A program made the translations under genes and the position numbers. From JAGMES01 sp023128035 (lineage in GTDB: Bacteria; Bacillota; Halanaerobiia; DY22613): 52,209 bases of DNA. Under the pieces are notes generated by a model. The model ran no database searches, was not told the DNA's origin, and saw nothing but the letters and a program-made list of their open reading frames with translations. The stretch's first letter is position 1, and each line of letters starts with the position of its first letter. The stretch is from the NCBI GenBank assembly GCA_030627905.1, contig DAOVRZ010000025.1, positions 1 through 52,209 on the forward strand. Reading direction: 5' to 3'. This document shows, piece after piece, positions 35,377-43,965 of this stretch.

Positions 35377-35457
35377 ATGTTTGAATTATATATTGAAACT
35401 AAAGCATATATGAAAGACAGAGAACGTATAGCAAAGAAATATAGAAAGGTACAGTAA
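35377..35457 (+). CDS. Microprotein 3 (26 residues)
   Basis: ATG 35377 follows AAAGGAG (inside the end of microprotein 2) by eight bases. The product MFELYIETKAYMKDRERIAK plus KYRKVQ is basic (net about +4) and helix-prone. It lies five bases after microprotein 2. The terminator starts 33 bases later. Confidence 0.6.
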   Translation: MFELYIETKAYMKDRERIAKKYRKVQ

Positions 35458-35490
35458 GTTACTAAAAATAGTATTACTGCAAAATTTCTG

Positions 35491-35527
35491 AAAAGAGCCA
35501 GTTTGATCTATTCAAACTGGCTCTTTT
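35491..35527 (+). terminator. Terminator of the microprotein unit
   Basis: GAGCCAGTTTGA (35495-35506) pairs perfectly with TCAAACTGGCTC (35512-35523), flanked by AAAA and TTTT. A strong intrinsic terminator working in both directions. Confidence 0.9.
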
Positions 35528-35542
35528 GATGTTAAATAAATT

Positions 35543-35613
35543 TACTGAATGATTAGCCCACAAAAAGTATGTGTGTCTTGTGCGACTACTTTTTGTGGGC
35601 TAATCATTCAGTA
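35543..35613. repeat. Perfect 27-bp inverted repeat
   Basis: Arms 35543-35569 and 35587-35613 are exact reverse complements separated by 17 bases (TGTGTGTCTTGTGCGAC). Each arm contains the motif AATGATTAGCCCACAAAAAG, single copies of which occur near 108 and 34720. No T tract follows, and a separate terminator lies just upstream, so it is not an ordinary terminator. Candidates are a miniature mobile element or a regulatory cruciform. Confidence 0.75.
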
Positions 35614-35617
35614 TAAC

Positions 35618-35646
35618 TTGACATGCTAAAAGAATAATGATAAAAT
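35618..35646 (+). promoter_or_regulatory. Promoter of the rhodanese gene
   Basis: TTGACA (35618-35623), 17-base spacer, TAAAAT (35641-35646). It begins five bases after the inverted repeat. Confidence 0.65.
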
Positions 35647-35715
35647 TTTTACGCATCAGATAAAATTATTTTATAATGCCAATAAAAAAAAATAATATCA
35701 AAAGGGGATGTGACT

Positions 35716-36407
35716 ATGAAAAAAAGTATTATTATGGCAATATTTATGGTTTTGGTACTTAGTTTACTTGTTCTTATAAGCTTACAAAATGAAAAGGTGC
35801 AAGCTACTCAGGAGAAAACAGAAGAAATTATTTCAATAACAGAATTGGCAGAACAATTGGGGAATTCAGATTTAGTTATCGTAGATGTGCGCAGAGAAGA
35901 AGCCTATAATGGTTGGAAACTTGATGGAGAAGTAAGAGGAGGACATATTCGTGGTGCAGTTGATTTTCCACTTTCATGGAATGTAGATGACAAAGGAAAT
36001 AAGATAAATGAAAAAGAATTAAAAGTTAATCTAGAATCAAAAGGTATAACCCAAGATAAAACGATTGTAGTTTATGATAACAAAGGGGATAAAAGCCCTG
36101 TTATGTTGCAAATATTAAAAGAATTAGGCTATGCTAATGTATTTTTATACAAAGAAGGTATTACAAAATGGGCAGCGAATGTTGACTTACCAATGGAACG
36201 TTTAGCAAACTATGAAAAATTAGTTTATCCAGCATGGATCAATGAATTGGTCCATGGAGGAACTCCTAAAACTTATCCAAAGATTGGGGAACTATTTCAA
36301 ATAAAACTGTTGCTTTCTATTGTGGAACTGGTTGGAGAGCAAGCGAAGCATTTTTTGATGCTTATTTAATGGGATGGAAGAATATTTCTTCAGTACGTTT
36401 ATTGTAA
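35716..36407 (+). pseudogene. Frameshifted exported tandem rhodanese (sulfurtransferase)
   Basis: ATG 35716, after AAGGGG, starts an N-terminal membrane/signal segment (IIMAIFMVLVLSLLVLISL). The first rhodanese domain (ITELAEQLGNSDLVIVDVRR to KWAANVDLPMERL) has DNKGDKS where the active cysteine would be, as in catalytically silent first domains. The second domain is entered in frame (YPAWINELVHGG) but the frame shifts at about 36285-36310; the other frame carries VAFYCGTGWRASEAFFDAYL with the active-site cysteine and ends at TAA 36405, lacking the usual C-terminal GGWxEW. The unshifted frame runs to 36369 and loses the active site. Sequencing error should be excluded. Confidence 0.75.
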
Positions 36408-36559
36408 GTTTAATAGTTTTGGTTATGATTAGTTCATTCAATAAAACTGCTTGGATTGCATTTCCTTGGATAATGTTGTGTATGTTGATAGTTGTTTCTA
36501 GTCAATATATTAGAATGATCTATTATGTTGTTGAACTTTATTTCTTGCAGGAATACTAA
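36374..36559 (+). CDS. Possible small membrane protein
   Basis: A 61-residue frame with two hydrophobic helices (FIVSLIVLVMISSF and AFPWIMLCMLIVVSSQ). It begins inside the end of the rhodanese relic and has no good ribosome site. Not recognised; it could be a chance frame in T-rich DNA. Confidence 0.3.
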   Translation: MEEYFFSTFIVSLIVLVMISSFNKTAWIAFPWIMLCMLIVVSSQYIRMIYYVVELYFLQEY

Positions 36560-36612
36560 TTTAATTGAAGAAATATAATATATATAACTGCAACGAAATG
36601 GAGGAAGCAAGG

Positions 36613-38337
36613 ATGAGGCGTTTTTTTGTATCATTTATTTTTATAACGTTAACGATAGTTTTTATTTCTGGCTTTTATGTCTGGTTATCTAACAAAAATC
36701 AAGTCCCAGTATTAACTTATGTACCTGATCCAGAGTGGTCTGAAGAACATGTAATAAGTCCGTATATAACATCACATAAGTTTGATAGTTTGGTAGACGA
36801 AAAAGGAAATCTACATACTATTAGGGTTGAGCATGATCCTAAGACTGGGACTGCATACTTATTGCATAGTGTAACAGATTATGCAGGTAAAATAATTAGT
36901 GAACCTAAGACTATCATCAGTTACAAATGGATACCAGCAATTAGTTTAACTATCAACGATAACAAGTTACATATTTTCTGTATTGGTCAAGGAGATTTAA
37001 ATACAAAGGAATTGGTTTATATAAATCTGGATTTAACAGGTGAAATACTTGATCAGAATATAGTGTTAACTGGTGAATTTAATAGTGTAGAAGATTTAAT
37101 TACTGTTCAATCAAAAGATGGAGAGTTTATGTTAGTATGGATAGATATGATTAATAATAAGTATCAGCTTAAAACTCTTGTAGTAAATTTAGTGGGTAAA
37201 GCAGTGGAACAGCCAGTACAAGTCACTTCATCTAACTATAATTCGCGGAGACCTAATTTGATATTAGATGAAAAAGGAAGATATCATTTAACCTGGAGAG
37301 AAGAAAAGCCTAATTCTTATACTTTTAGTTATCAGTTACTAACAAATGGTGGAGAACCAGTGTCATCACCTAGGGTTATTGATGAAATCGATCTGGGTGC
37401 CGTTTCAATGGCAACAAAAGGAGATAGTTTATATTTAGTTTGGAGCAAAATAATGCCACTCGCGACTGCACCTGACCGTACATCGATTCTTGAGTATGCA
37501 TTTCCTAATTATGAACTTTTTGGAGCAGTTTTAGATTTGGAAAATCCTTTAGAACCAATTCATATTCAACGGTTAACTGAAAAGAATGGCCCGTCTTCCG
37601 ATCAGACTATAGTAGTTGATTCAAAAGGTCAACTTAATTTGGTATATGTAGATGGCTATCATAATAAGCTTGCTTTGACTCATCAAATTTATATTGATGA
37701 TTTTAACAATTTAACAAAAGCGACAAGACGTCTCTATCCTGATCAAATCACGGGATCGAAAACAAAACTTATCAAAGATCCCAACAAAGGACTTCATCTA
37801 GTCTGGTTAGAATCAGATACATATGGTGGTAATATTTATTATGCAAATACTGTTCAACCGAAAAAAGTATCTATATTACAGGTTATAGGTATTAATGCAA
37901 CAAGTTTTAGCTCAAGTTTTATTATGAGTATGTTTTATATTTTTTCAATGCCTATATTTTCTATTCTCTTCTTCTTACAAATGGTATCAATTATTTTGCT
38001 CACACTGGGTATTATGGGAATAACAAAAATTTCTCATAAAACAAAATTAGGATATTTTTTAACCAATCCATATGTCGCAATATCTCTTATCTGTTTAATT
38101 CATTGTAGTATCTATCTAGTTATTGGAAAAATGATCTGGATTCTCTGGCCAGTAGTATCAGCACCAAATCAATTGTGGTTTATTTTTATCTTGGCTTCAA
38201 TTGCAATTTTTGCTTTCATTAAGATAAATGAATTAAGAAAGATAACTTTCACAGAAACCGCAACTGTCGCATTCATTTGGATATATTGGTTAAATATGAT
38301 TAATTTGTTCTTTAATATTCCCTTTATAAACTTTTAA
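36613..38337 (+). CDS. Membrane-anchored propeller-like protein
   Basis: A 574-residue protein. Residues about 6-26 are a membrane anchor (FVSFIFITLTIVFISGFYVW). Residues about 45-420 show repeating blade-like units of the form DEKGNLHTIRVEHD, DEKGRYHLTWREE, DSKGQLNLVYVDG and DPNKGLHLVWLESD, spaced about 60-120 residues apart, as in sialidase/BNR-type beta-propellers. Four to five hydrophobic helices then follow from about 440 to the end (MSMFYIFSMPIFSILFFLQM onward). I chose ATG 36613 behind GGAGG over an unsupported TTG at 36565. A surface sensor or binding module tied to a multi-helix domain is plausible. Function not recognised. Confidence 0.6.
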   Translation: MRRFFVSFIFITLTIVFISGFYVWLSNKNQVPVLTYVPDPEWSEEHVISPYITSHKFDSLVDEKGNLHTIRVEHDPKTGTAYLLHSVTDYAGKIISEPKTIISYKWIPAISLTINDNKLHIFCIGQGDLNTKELVYINLDLTGEILDQNIVLTGEFNSVEDLITVQSKDGEFMLVWIDMINNKYQLKTLVVNLVGKAVEQPVQVTSSNYNSRRPNLILDEKGRYHLTWREEKPNSYTFSYQLLTNGGEPVSSPRVIDEIDLGAVSMATKGDSLYLVWSKIMPLATAPDRTSILEYAFPNYELFGAVLDLENPLEPIHIQRLTEKNGPSSDQTIVVDSKGQLNLVYVDGYHNKLALTHQIYIDDFNNLTKATRRLYPDQITGSKTKLIKDPNKGLHLVWLESDTYGGNIYYANTVQPKKVSILQVIGINATSFSSSFIMSMFYIFSMPIFSILFFLQMVSIILLTLGIMGITKISHKTKLGYFLTNPYVAISLICLIHCSIYLVIGKMIWILWPVVSAPNQLWFIFILASIAIFAFIKINELRKITFTETATVAFIWIYWLNMINLFFNIPFINF

Positions 38338-38855
38338 GTTACTTCTGGCACTTGTCATAAAACGGCAATTATTATAATATAGTTAATATTGATGATGTTA
38401 AGTAATAGCAAAAACGGATATAAATTTCCTCTGACCCATTTTTTTTAAAAAGAAAGGAGGATTTTTCATAAAATTGTCGAACATATACTTGTGTTAGAAG
38501 AAAGAATTGGGATGTCAGAAAAGAATTTTAGTGTAATAAACTTAAATTATTCTTTTTACTATAATATAATAATGGTATAATAATGTAATTAGGATAAGTT
38601 GCCTGAATTTTATGATTTTTTTTTAGAAAACAGATAAATTCGTAAAAATCTTTAACTTTCATAGAGGAGAACTGCAATTTGTGGAGAAATGTACATAAAG
38701 ATATAAGTATATTTTTCTCAAATCATTCCAGTAGACAGACCTTCATCGCAGAAATTATTTTTATACTATATTATGGAGGTGGTAAAATAGGCAAGTAATG
38801 TTAAGGGTTTTTCTTTCGAGGACCAAATATATATTAAAGGGAGGAAACGAAAAAC
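38338..38855. other. 518-base leader region of the peptide importer
   Basis: No open frame of note. It holds AAAGGAGGATTTTTC without a following gene and, at 38475-38481, TGTCGAA, which matches the Spo0A-box core. AT-rich -10-like elements occur near 38570-38585 and 38755-38770. AAAGGGAGGAAAC just before 38856 is the ribosome site of the binding-protein gene. Confidence 0.4.
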
Positions 38856-41360
38856 ATGAAACGTAGTTTGACTATTTTTATGATTTTTGTTTTATTGTTA
38901 ACTTCATTGTCGGTAATTGCTTTAGCTAAAAAAGGACCTATTGTTGATAAAATTTATTTTGATGTAAGAATGAAAGAAGAAATTGGTATCCAAGATACCG
39001 CTGCAGGTAACACAGATGTATTCTTCTATGGTTTAGACGGTCCTCAAATTATGGGACTTGACCAAGCAACATTGGATAAATTAGAACTTTATACTATTCC
39101 TTCAGGTTCTTGGAGTCTTATGCTTAACCCTATTCCTAACAAAGCTCCTTATACTTGGACAGTAGAAGATAAAGAATATTTTAATCCTTTTGCTATCAAA
39201 GAAGTAAGATTTGCTTTGAACTGGCTCATTGACAGACAATATATCGTTGATGAGATTTTAGGCGGAGCTGGTGGCCCTATGTTCACTATGGCTACTCCAG
39301 GCCAACCAGGTACTTATAAGTATAATTTGGTTGCTTCCCGTATGGGTATGACCGCTGAAGGTGACGAAGAAAAAGCTTTAGCTGATATTGAATCCGCTAT
39401 GGTAAAAGCTTCTGAACTTCCAGAAAACAAGGGTAAACTCGTTAAGACTGATGGATGGTGGTCATTTAATGGTGAACCAATCTCCCTTCAATTCTTAATC
39501 AGAGTTGACGATCCTAACGGAAGAGTTAAAGAAGGGGAATATGTAGCTCAACAGCTCGAAAAAGCTGGTATCAAAGTTGAGAGATTACTTTGGGACCGCG
39601 TAAAAGCTATCAAAACTGCTTATTATTCCAACCCTGCTGATTATCTATGGCATATGTACACTGAAGGTTGGGGTGCTGGTGCTACTAGAGCTTTCTGGGA
39701 GCATATCGTTTGTCAAATGTACGCTCCATGGTATGGTTACATGGCTGGTGGTGCAGAACCTAGCAACTGGAACTATACAAATGAAAAACTTAACGAACTT
39801 ACTACAAAAGCTTATTCTGGCGACTTCTTAACAGAAGACGAGTATTGGGAAACAATTCTTGAAGCATTAGAACTCGGTTTGAGTGATGCATGTAGAATTT
39901 ACGTTGCTTATTCAACTGATTACTATGTTGCTAACAAAGAATCTTTCAATGGTAGAATGGCTTATGGTCTTGGTGATGGTTTAAACAAGTGGTCTATGAT
40001 CACTGCTAATACAGATGATGGTATTTTAAGAGCAACTCAATATTCCGCAAAAGGCGGTTTGTTTATGGGTGCTTGGGATCCAGTAGGTACTGATGGATTT
40101 AGTGATGTGTACGCTAACAATATCGCTGGTGTTCTTTATGATGCTAGTACATTCGAAAGTCCTGTTTCTGCAGTAGCTACTTCCAACAGAGCTATCTGGT
40201 CAGATGTTGAAACTAAAGTTGGTAGAGATGCTGATGGTAACGTTGTTGGTTTAATTGATGTAGATCCAAGAGCAGTTAAGTATGATTCTGTTGCAAAAGA
40301 ATGGGTAGAAGTTGGTGAAGGTTTAACTTCTATGACTACAGGAACTTATGAAATTCGTTTCAGTAACTTCCATCATGGAATCAGCATGAGTTTCGCTGAC
40401 TATATGTATGCTAACGCATTTACTGAAGAGTGGATGAATGAAGATTTCGAAGGCGATCCATATTTTGATGCAGAATATGAATCTTATGTTAAACCAGGTG
40501 AAACTGGTGTAGCAACTGTTTATGATCGTAAGAATCAAAAATTTATTAACTTCTACGATTATAACTTCCCTCCATCTAAAGAAAGAGTTGCAGCTCATGG
40601 AGCTCCTAGTTGGACTGTAAGTGCTTCCGGTCATGCTGTAGGTGTAACTTGGGAAATCGTTGAAGCTATGGGTAGAATGGTAGCAGAAGGTAGTGTTTCA
40701 GATGAAATTTACAGCTTCTCAGCTAACAAAGAAGGTACTGTTGAAGTTGACGTTTTAAGACCTACCTGTGTTGCTGATATTAAAGCAGAATTGGTTAAGA
40801 TGAAGGAAGAGGCTCATGTTCCAGCATCTCTAAGAGGAATTGTAAAAATTAGAGAAGCTATCGAAAGATATGACGCAGCTATTGACTTTATTGCAGATTA
40901 TGGTCATGCATACATCAGTAATGGTCCTTTCTACTTAGCTAAGTTTGATACAGTTGCAAACTATGCTGAAGTTAGAGCATTTAGAGATGCAACTTATCCA
41001 TTTGATTCTAATCATTGGACAGAAGTATTCAAGACTCCTCGTTTAGTAATTGATGAGTTTGATATTCCTATGATGAGTGAAATTGGTGAGGACATTCAAG
41101 TAACAATTAACGTTTCTAGCGTTATCTATCCAGAAGATATTGCATCTGCTGCAACTGAGGGTACTGTGAAAGTTATTCTTATCACTGATAACGACGAGAT
41201 CGAATTTGTAGCTGAATATGTAAGTCCTGGCGTATTTGAAGCAACTATCCCTAGTGCTAAGACTGCTGAATTAGCAGAAGGTTCTTACACTGTTTTAGCA
41301 ATTGCTTCTAAAGAGGGTGCAGTTCCTTCTAACGTATCCGCGATGGTAATTATTTACTAA
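38856..41360 (+). CDS. Peptide ABC importer substrate-binding protein (family 5), enlarged
   Basis: An 834-residue exported binding protein. Residues 1-24 are a signal peptide ending ALAKKGP; unlike most Gram-positive homologues there is no lipobox cysteine. The family 5 core is recognisable: NPFAIKEVRFALNWLIDRQY, YVAQQLEKAGIKVERLLWDR and NWNYTNEKLNELTTKAY. The typical length is 500-600; extra sequence lies in the middle, and the last 110 residues (LVIDEFDIPMMSEIGEDIQV onward) look like an immunoglobulin-like beta domain. Codon choice is biased to C-ending codons (AAC, TTC, ATC) compared with neighbours, suggesting high expression. A 17-bp hairpin follows the stop. Confidence 0.85.
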   Translation: MKRSLTIFMIFVLLLTSLSVIALAKKGPIVDKIYFDVRMKEEIGIQDTAAGNTDVFFYGLDGPQIMGLDQATLDKLELYTIPSGSWSLMLNPIPNKAPYTWTVEDKEYFNPFAIKEVRFALNWLIDRQYIVDEILGGAGGPMFTMATPGQPGTYKYNLVASRMGMTAEGDEEKALADIESAMVKASELPENKGKLVKTDGWWSFNGEPISLQFLIRVDDPNGRVKEGEYVAQQLEKAGIKVERLLWDRVKAIKTAYYSNPADYLWHMYTEGWGAGATRAFWEHIVCQMYAPWYGYMAGGAEPSNWNYTNEKLNELTTKAYSGDFLTEDEYWETILEALELGLSDACRIYVAYSTDYYVANKESFNGRMAYGLGDGLNKWSMITANTDDGILRATQYSAKGGLFMGAWDPVGTDGFSDVYANNIAGVLYDASTFESPVSAVATSNRAIWSDVETKVGRDADGNVVGLIDVDPRAVKYDSVAKEWVEVGEGLTSMTTGTYEIRFSNFHHGISMSFADYMYANAFTEEWMNEDFEGDPYFDAEYESYVKPGETGVATVYDRKNQKFINFYDYNFPPSKERVAAHGAPSWTVSASGHAVGVTWEIVEAMGRMVAEGSVSDEIYSFSANKEGTVEVDVLRPTCVADIKAELVKMKEEAHVPASLRGIVKIREAIERYDAAIDFIADYGHAYISNGPFYLAKFDTVANYAEVRAFRDATYPFDSNHWTEVFKTPRLVIDEFDIPMMSEIGEDIQVTINVSSVIYPEDIASAATEGTVKVILITDNDEIEFVAEYVSPGVFEATIPSAKTAELAEGSYTVLAIASKEGAVPSNVSAMVIIY

Positions 41361-41372
41361 TCGTTATATGTT

Positions 41373-41411
41373 AAATTGTTTATGCCCCCTAGGTGGGGGC
41401 ATAAACAATTT
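41373..41411 (+). promoter_or_regulatory. Strong hairpin between the binding protein and permease genes
   Basis: AAATTGTTTATGCCCCC pairs perfectly with GGGGGCATAAACAATTT across TAGGT. The following bases are AAATG with no T run. This probably protects the 3' end of the binding-protein message or attenuates transcription, giving more binding protein than permease. Confidence 0.7.
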
Positions 41412-41448
41412 AAATGCAATTATTGATTGAAATAGAGGTGAAATGTTA

Positions 41449-42492
41449 ATGTACTGGAAATATGCCGCAAGGCGAATTCTTTACATGGTCTTTTCTTTTG
41501 TAGTAATTGTATTTCTTTTCTCAACACTTTTTAATACTGTTATGGACAATACAGTAAAAATGCAACTTCGTGAACAGATTCAGGGAGAGTTGCTGAAGAA
41601 AGCTGCAGAATTGACTCCTGAGGAGATTGTACAATGGCAAAAAGATCGTTATCAAGCACTTGAAGCAAGATATCACTTAAATGAACCTGTAGTTAGTCGT
41701 ATTTTCTGGAGAGCGATTAATACTCTTACATTTGATTATGGAAAATCTACAATTATAACCTCTTCAGCTGGAGAGAGAGAGGTTGTAAAAATCATAAAAG
41801 AAGTTGTACCGAGAACACTTTTACTTTTTATGACAGCTATTATATTTGATGTAATTGTAGGTATAACTTTAGGTATTAAGAAAGCACAAAAGCCTGGAAA
41901 GATCATGGATCAAACTACTTCAATAATGACTATGGTTTTACGTGGTATGCCATCATGGTGGCTAGCGATGCTTTTAATTATGCTATTGGTATATACAATC
42001 CCAATATTCCCGTCAGGTGGTTTACATTCTGTTCCACCACCAGAAGGATTTGCATACTATTTAGACATTCTTTATCATTTGGCTCTTCCTGTATTAACAT
42101 TAATGATTATTGGATTTTGGGGTAGAGCATACTTAACAAGAAATATTGTTTTAGGAACTCTTCAAGAAGACTTTATTATGTCTGCTAGAGCAAGAGGTCT
42201 CCCAGAAAGTAAAGTATTATATGGTCATGCTTTGCGTTCTGCTGCACCTCCAATTGTTACTATGTCTTTCATGGCTCTTTTGATGTCAATTGGTGGTAAC
42301 CTTGTATTTGAGGGAATTTTTAGTTGGCCAGGAATGGGTAATCTATATTGGATTGCAATTACTCAGAATGATATTCCAGTATTAATGGGGAATCTTTCAG
42401 TAACAACTATTCTTTATTTAGTTGGGCTTACAATTTTAGATTTGACTTACGGATTCCTGGATCCAAGAATTAAGGTAGGTGGAAAAGCATGA
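41449..42492 (+). CDS. Peptide ABC importer permease (DppB-type)
   Basis: A 347-residue permease. An N-terminal helix (YMVFSFVVIVFLFSTLFNTV) is followed by an extracytoplasmic segment of about 80 residues and then five helices. The coupling loop FIMSARARGLPESKVLYGHA is the EAA motif. GNLVFEGIFSWPGMGNLYW is the family C-terminal signature. ATG 41449 is eight bases after AGAGGTG; ATG 41443 is too close to it. It overlaps the next permease by four bases. Confidence 0.88.
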   Translation: MYWKYAARRILYMVFSFVVIVFLFSTLFNTVMDNTVKMQLREQIQGELLKKAAELTPEEIVQWQKDRYQALEARYHLNEPVVSRIFWRAINTLTFDYGKSTIITSSAGEREVVKIIKEVVPRTLLLFMTAIIFDVIVGITLGIKKAQKPGKIMDQTTSIMTMVLRGMPSWWLAMLLIMLLVYTIPIFPSGGLHSVPPPEGFAYYLDILYHLALPVLTLMIIGFWGRAYLTRNIVLGTLQEDFIMSARARGLPESKVLYGHALRSAAPPIVTMSFMALLMSIGGNLVFEGIFSWPGMGNLYWIAITQNDIPVLMGNLSVTTILYLVGLTILDLTYGFLDPRIKVGGKA

Positions 42493-43958
42493 CAAAAAAT
42501 AATCTTGAGATAAAAACAGATAAACAAAAAATAAATAAGCGTGTTAAGAGTACTGGTAAATGGAGAGATTTTAAAAATTCCTGTAAAGATTTTTGGAATG
42601 AGTTTAGTACCGTAAAATACGGTATAGTGGGGGTCATTTTTTTTGTTATTTTTATTTCACTTATAATTTTTGAGCCATTTATTGTGCCTTTTAAGGATGC
42701 TAGCTCACGTTGGAGAGATATATCTTATTGGGAAGACAATCCAAAGAATGCTGCTCCAGCTTGGACAAACTGGTTTACTTCAAAAAATAAAGCGGTACAA
42801 GAAGTTCTGGATAACCCAGATATAAATGTAACAGACAAGTCTAAAATGAAAGTAGTTGATGCTACATTCACTTACAACTATAATTATGATGTTCCACCAA
42901 TAGATATACTTTTCAGGGCGCAGGGAAGTGGTAGTATTGCTTTAACAATCGGCCTAGAAAGACCTGATGGTGAAGAAATTAGACTTGTCAAAAAATCTAT
43001 GAAATCGAATGGCGTTAAAGATATTAAACTTTCTTTAGGGAAAGAAGCAATTGCAAAAGCTTTTGATTTCGCAGCAAAATATGATACTCCTGAGAATAAA
43101 AGCAAAGTTTCAAAGAATACGATTAAATCTATTGATATTCTCTTTGCTAAAGCTGAAGAGGGAATTTTTAGAGATCAGCAACCTTTAAAAGGAGATTATA
43201 AAATCAAAGTTTCTGCAGTTGTAATAGGGAAAGATGCATCATTTGAGAATTCTTCTTTGATAGTGTCAGGAAGGGTATTCGGTATACTTGGTACTGATAA
43301 TTCTAAAAGGGATTTATGGAGTGGTGTAATTGCAGGAACAAAGTGGGCTATGTTGATTGGTTTATTAACTGCTTCTGTTTCAGTAATTATTGGTGTTTTT
43401 TATGGAGTTACTAGTGCATATTTTGGCGGTTGGGTAGATTCTGTAATGATGAGATTTTATGAAATTTTTGCTAGTATTCCTTTGCTTCCAGTATTAATTG
43501 TTATGAGTGCAATTTTTAAACCAAGCATTTGGACTATAATATTAATAATGTCTTGCTTCTTCTGGGTTGGTTCTGTTCGAACTGTAAGAAGTATAGGACT
43601 TCAAATTAAAGAAGAAACCTATGTGGAAGCAGCTCACGCTCTAGATGCCTCAAATGCTAGAATAATATTTAAGCATATGGTACCTCAATTAGTACCTTAC
43701 GCATTTGCTTCAATGGCTCTTTCAGTACCTGGAACTATTGTATTTGAGGCTACAATTAGTTTGCTTGGTCTAGGGGATGCTACTATTGTTACATGGGGAC
43801 AAATCCTACATGATGCTATGGCAGGCGGTGCAGTGTTACAAGGTATCTGGTGGTGGGTTGTACCACCTGGATTGTTCATCGCACTTATGGGTTGTACTTT
43901 TGCATTCATTGGATTTGCTATGGATACTATTTTAAATCCAAAACTGAGAACGAGGTAG
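42489..43958 (+). CDS. Peptide ABC importer permease (DppC-type) with a large insertion
   Basis: A 489-residue permease, where relatives are about 280-320. A cytoplasmic N-terminal segment precedes helix 1 (YGIVGVIFFVIFISLIIFEP, about residues 44-64). Then comes about 200 residues of soluble sequence, partly beta-rich (FRAQGSGSIALTIGLERPDG), before the conserved part resumes at GILGTDNSKRDLWSGVIAGT. The EAA loop YVEAAHALDASNARIIFKHM and five helices follow. The enlarged outer loop would face the enlarged binding protein. Overlaps upstream gene (ATGA). Confidence 0.88.
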   Translation: MTKNNLEIKTDKQKINKRVKSTGKWRDFKNSCKDFWNEFSTVKYGIVGVIFFVIFISLIIFEPFIVPFKDASSRWRDISYWEDNPKNAAPAWTNWFTSKNKAVQEVLDNPDINVTDKSKMKVVDATFTYNYNYDVPPIDILFRAQGSGSIALTIGLERPDGEEIRLVKKSMKSNGVKDIKLSLGKEAIAKAFDFAAKYDTPENKSKVSKNTIKSIDILFAKAEEGIFRDQQPLKGDYKIKVSAVVIGKDASFENSSLIVSGRVFGILGTDNSKRDLWSGVIAGTKWAMLIGLLTASVSVIIGVFYGVTSAYFGGWVDSVMMRFYEIFASIPLLPVLIVMSAIFKPSIWTIILIMSCFFWVGSVRTVRSIGLQIKEETYVEAAHALDASNARIIFKHMVPQLVPYAFASMALSVPGTIVFEATISLLGLGDATIVTWGQILHDAMAGGAVLQGIWWWVVPPGLFIALMGCTFAFIGFAMDTILNPKLRTR

Positions 43959-43965
43959 ATGTGAT

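Noticed and set aside
35491..35613. The 27-bp inverted repeat as a second terminator of the microprotein unit
   Set aside because: The arms are not followed by a T tract and a complete terminator already lies just upstream.
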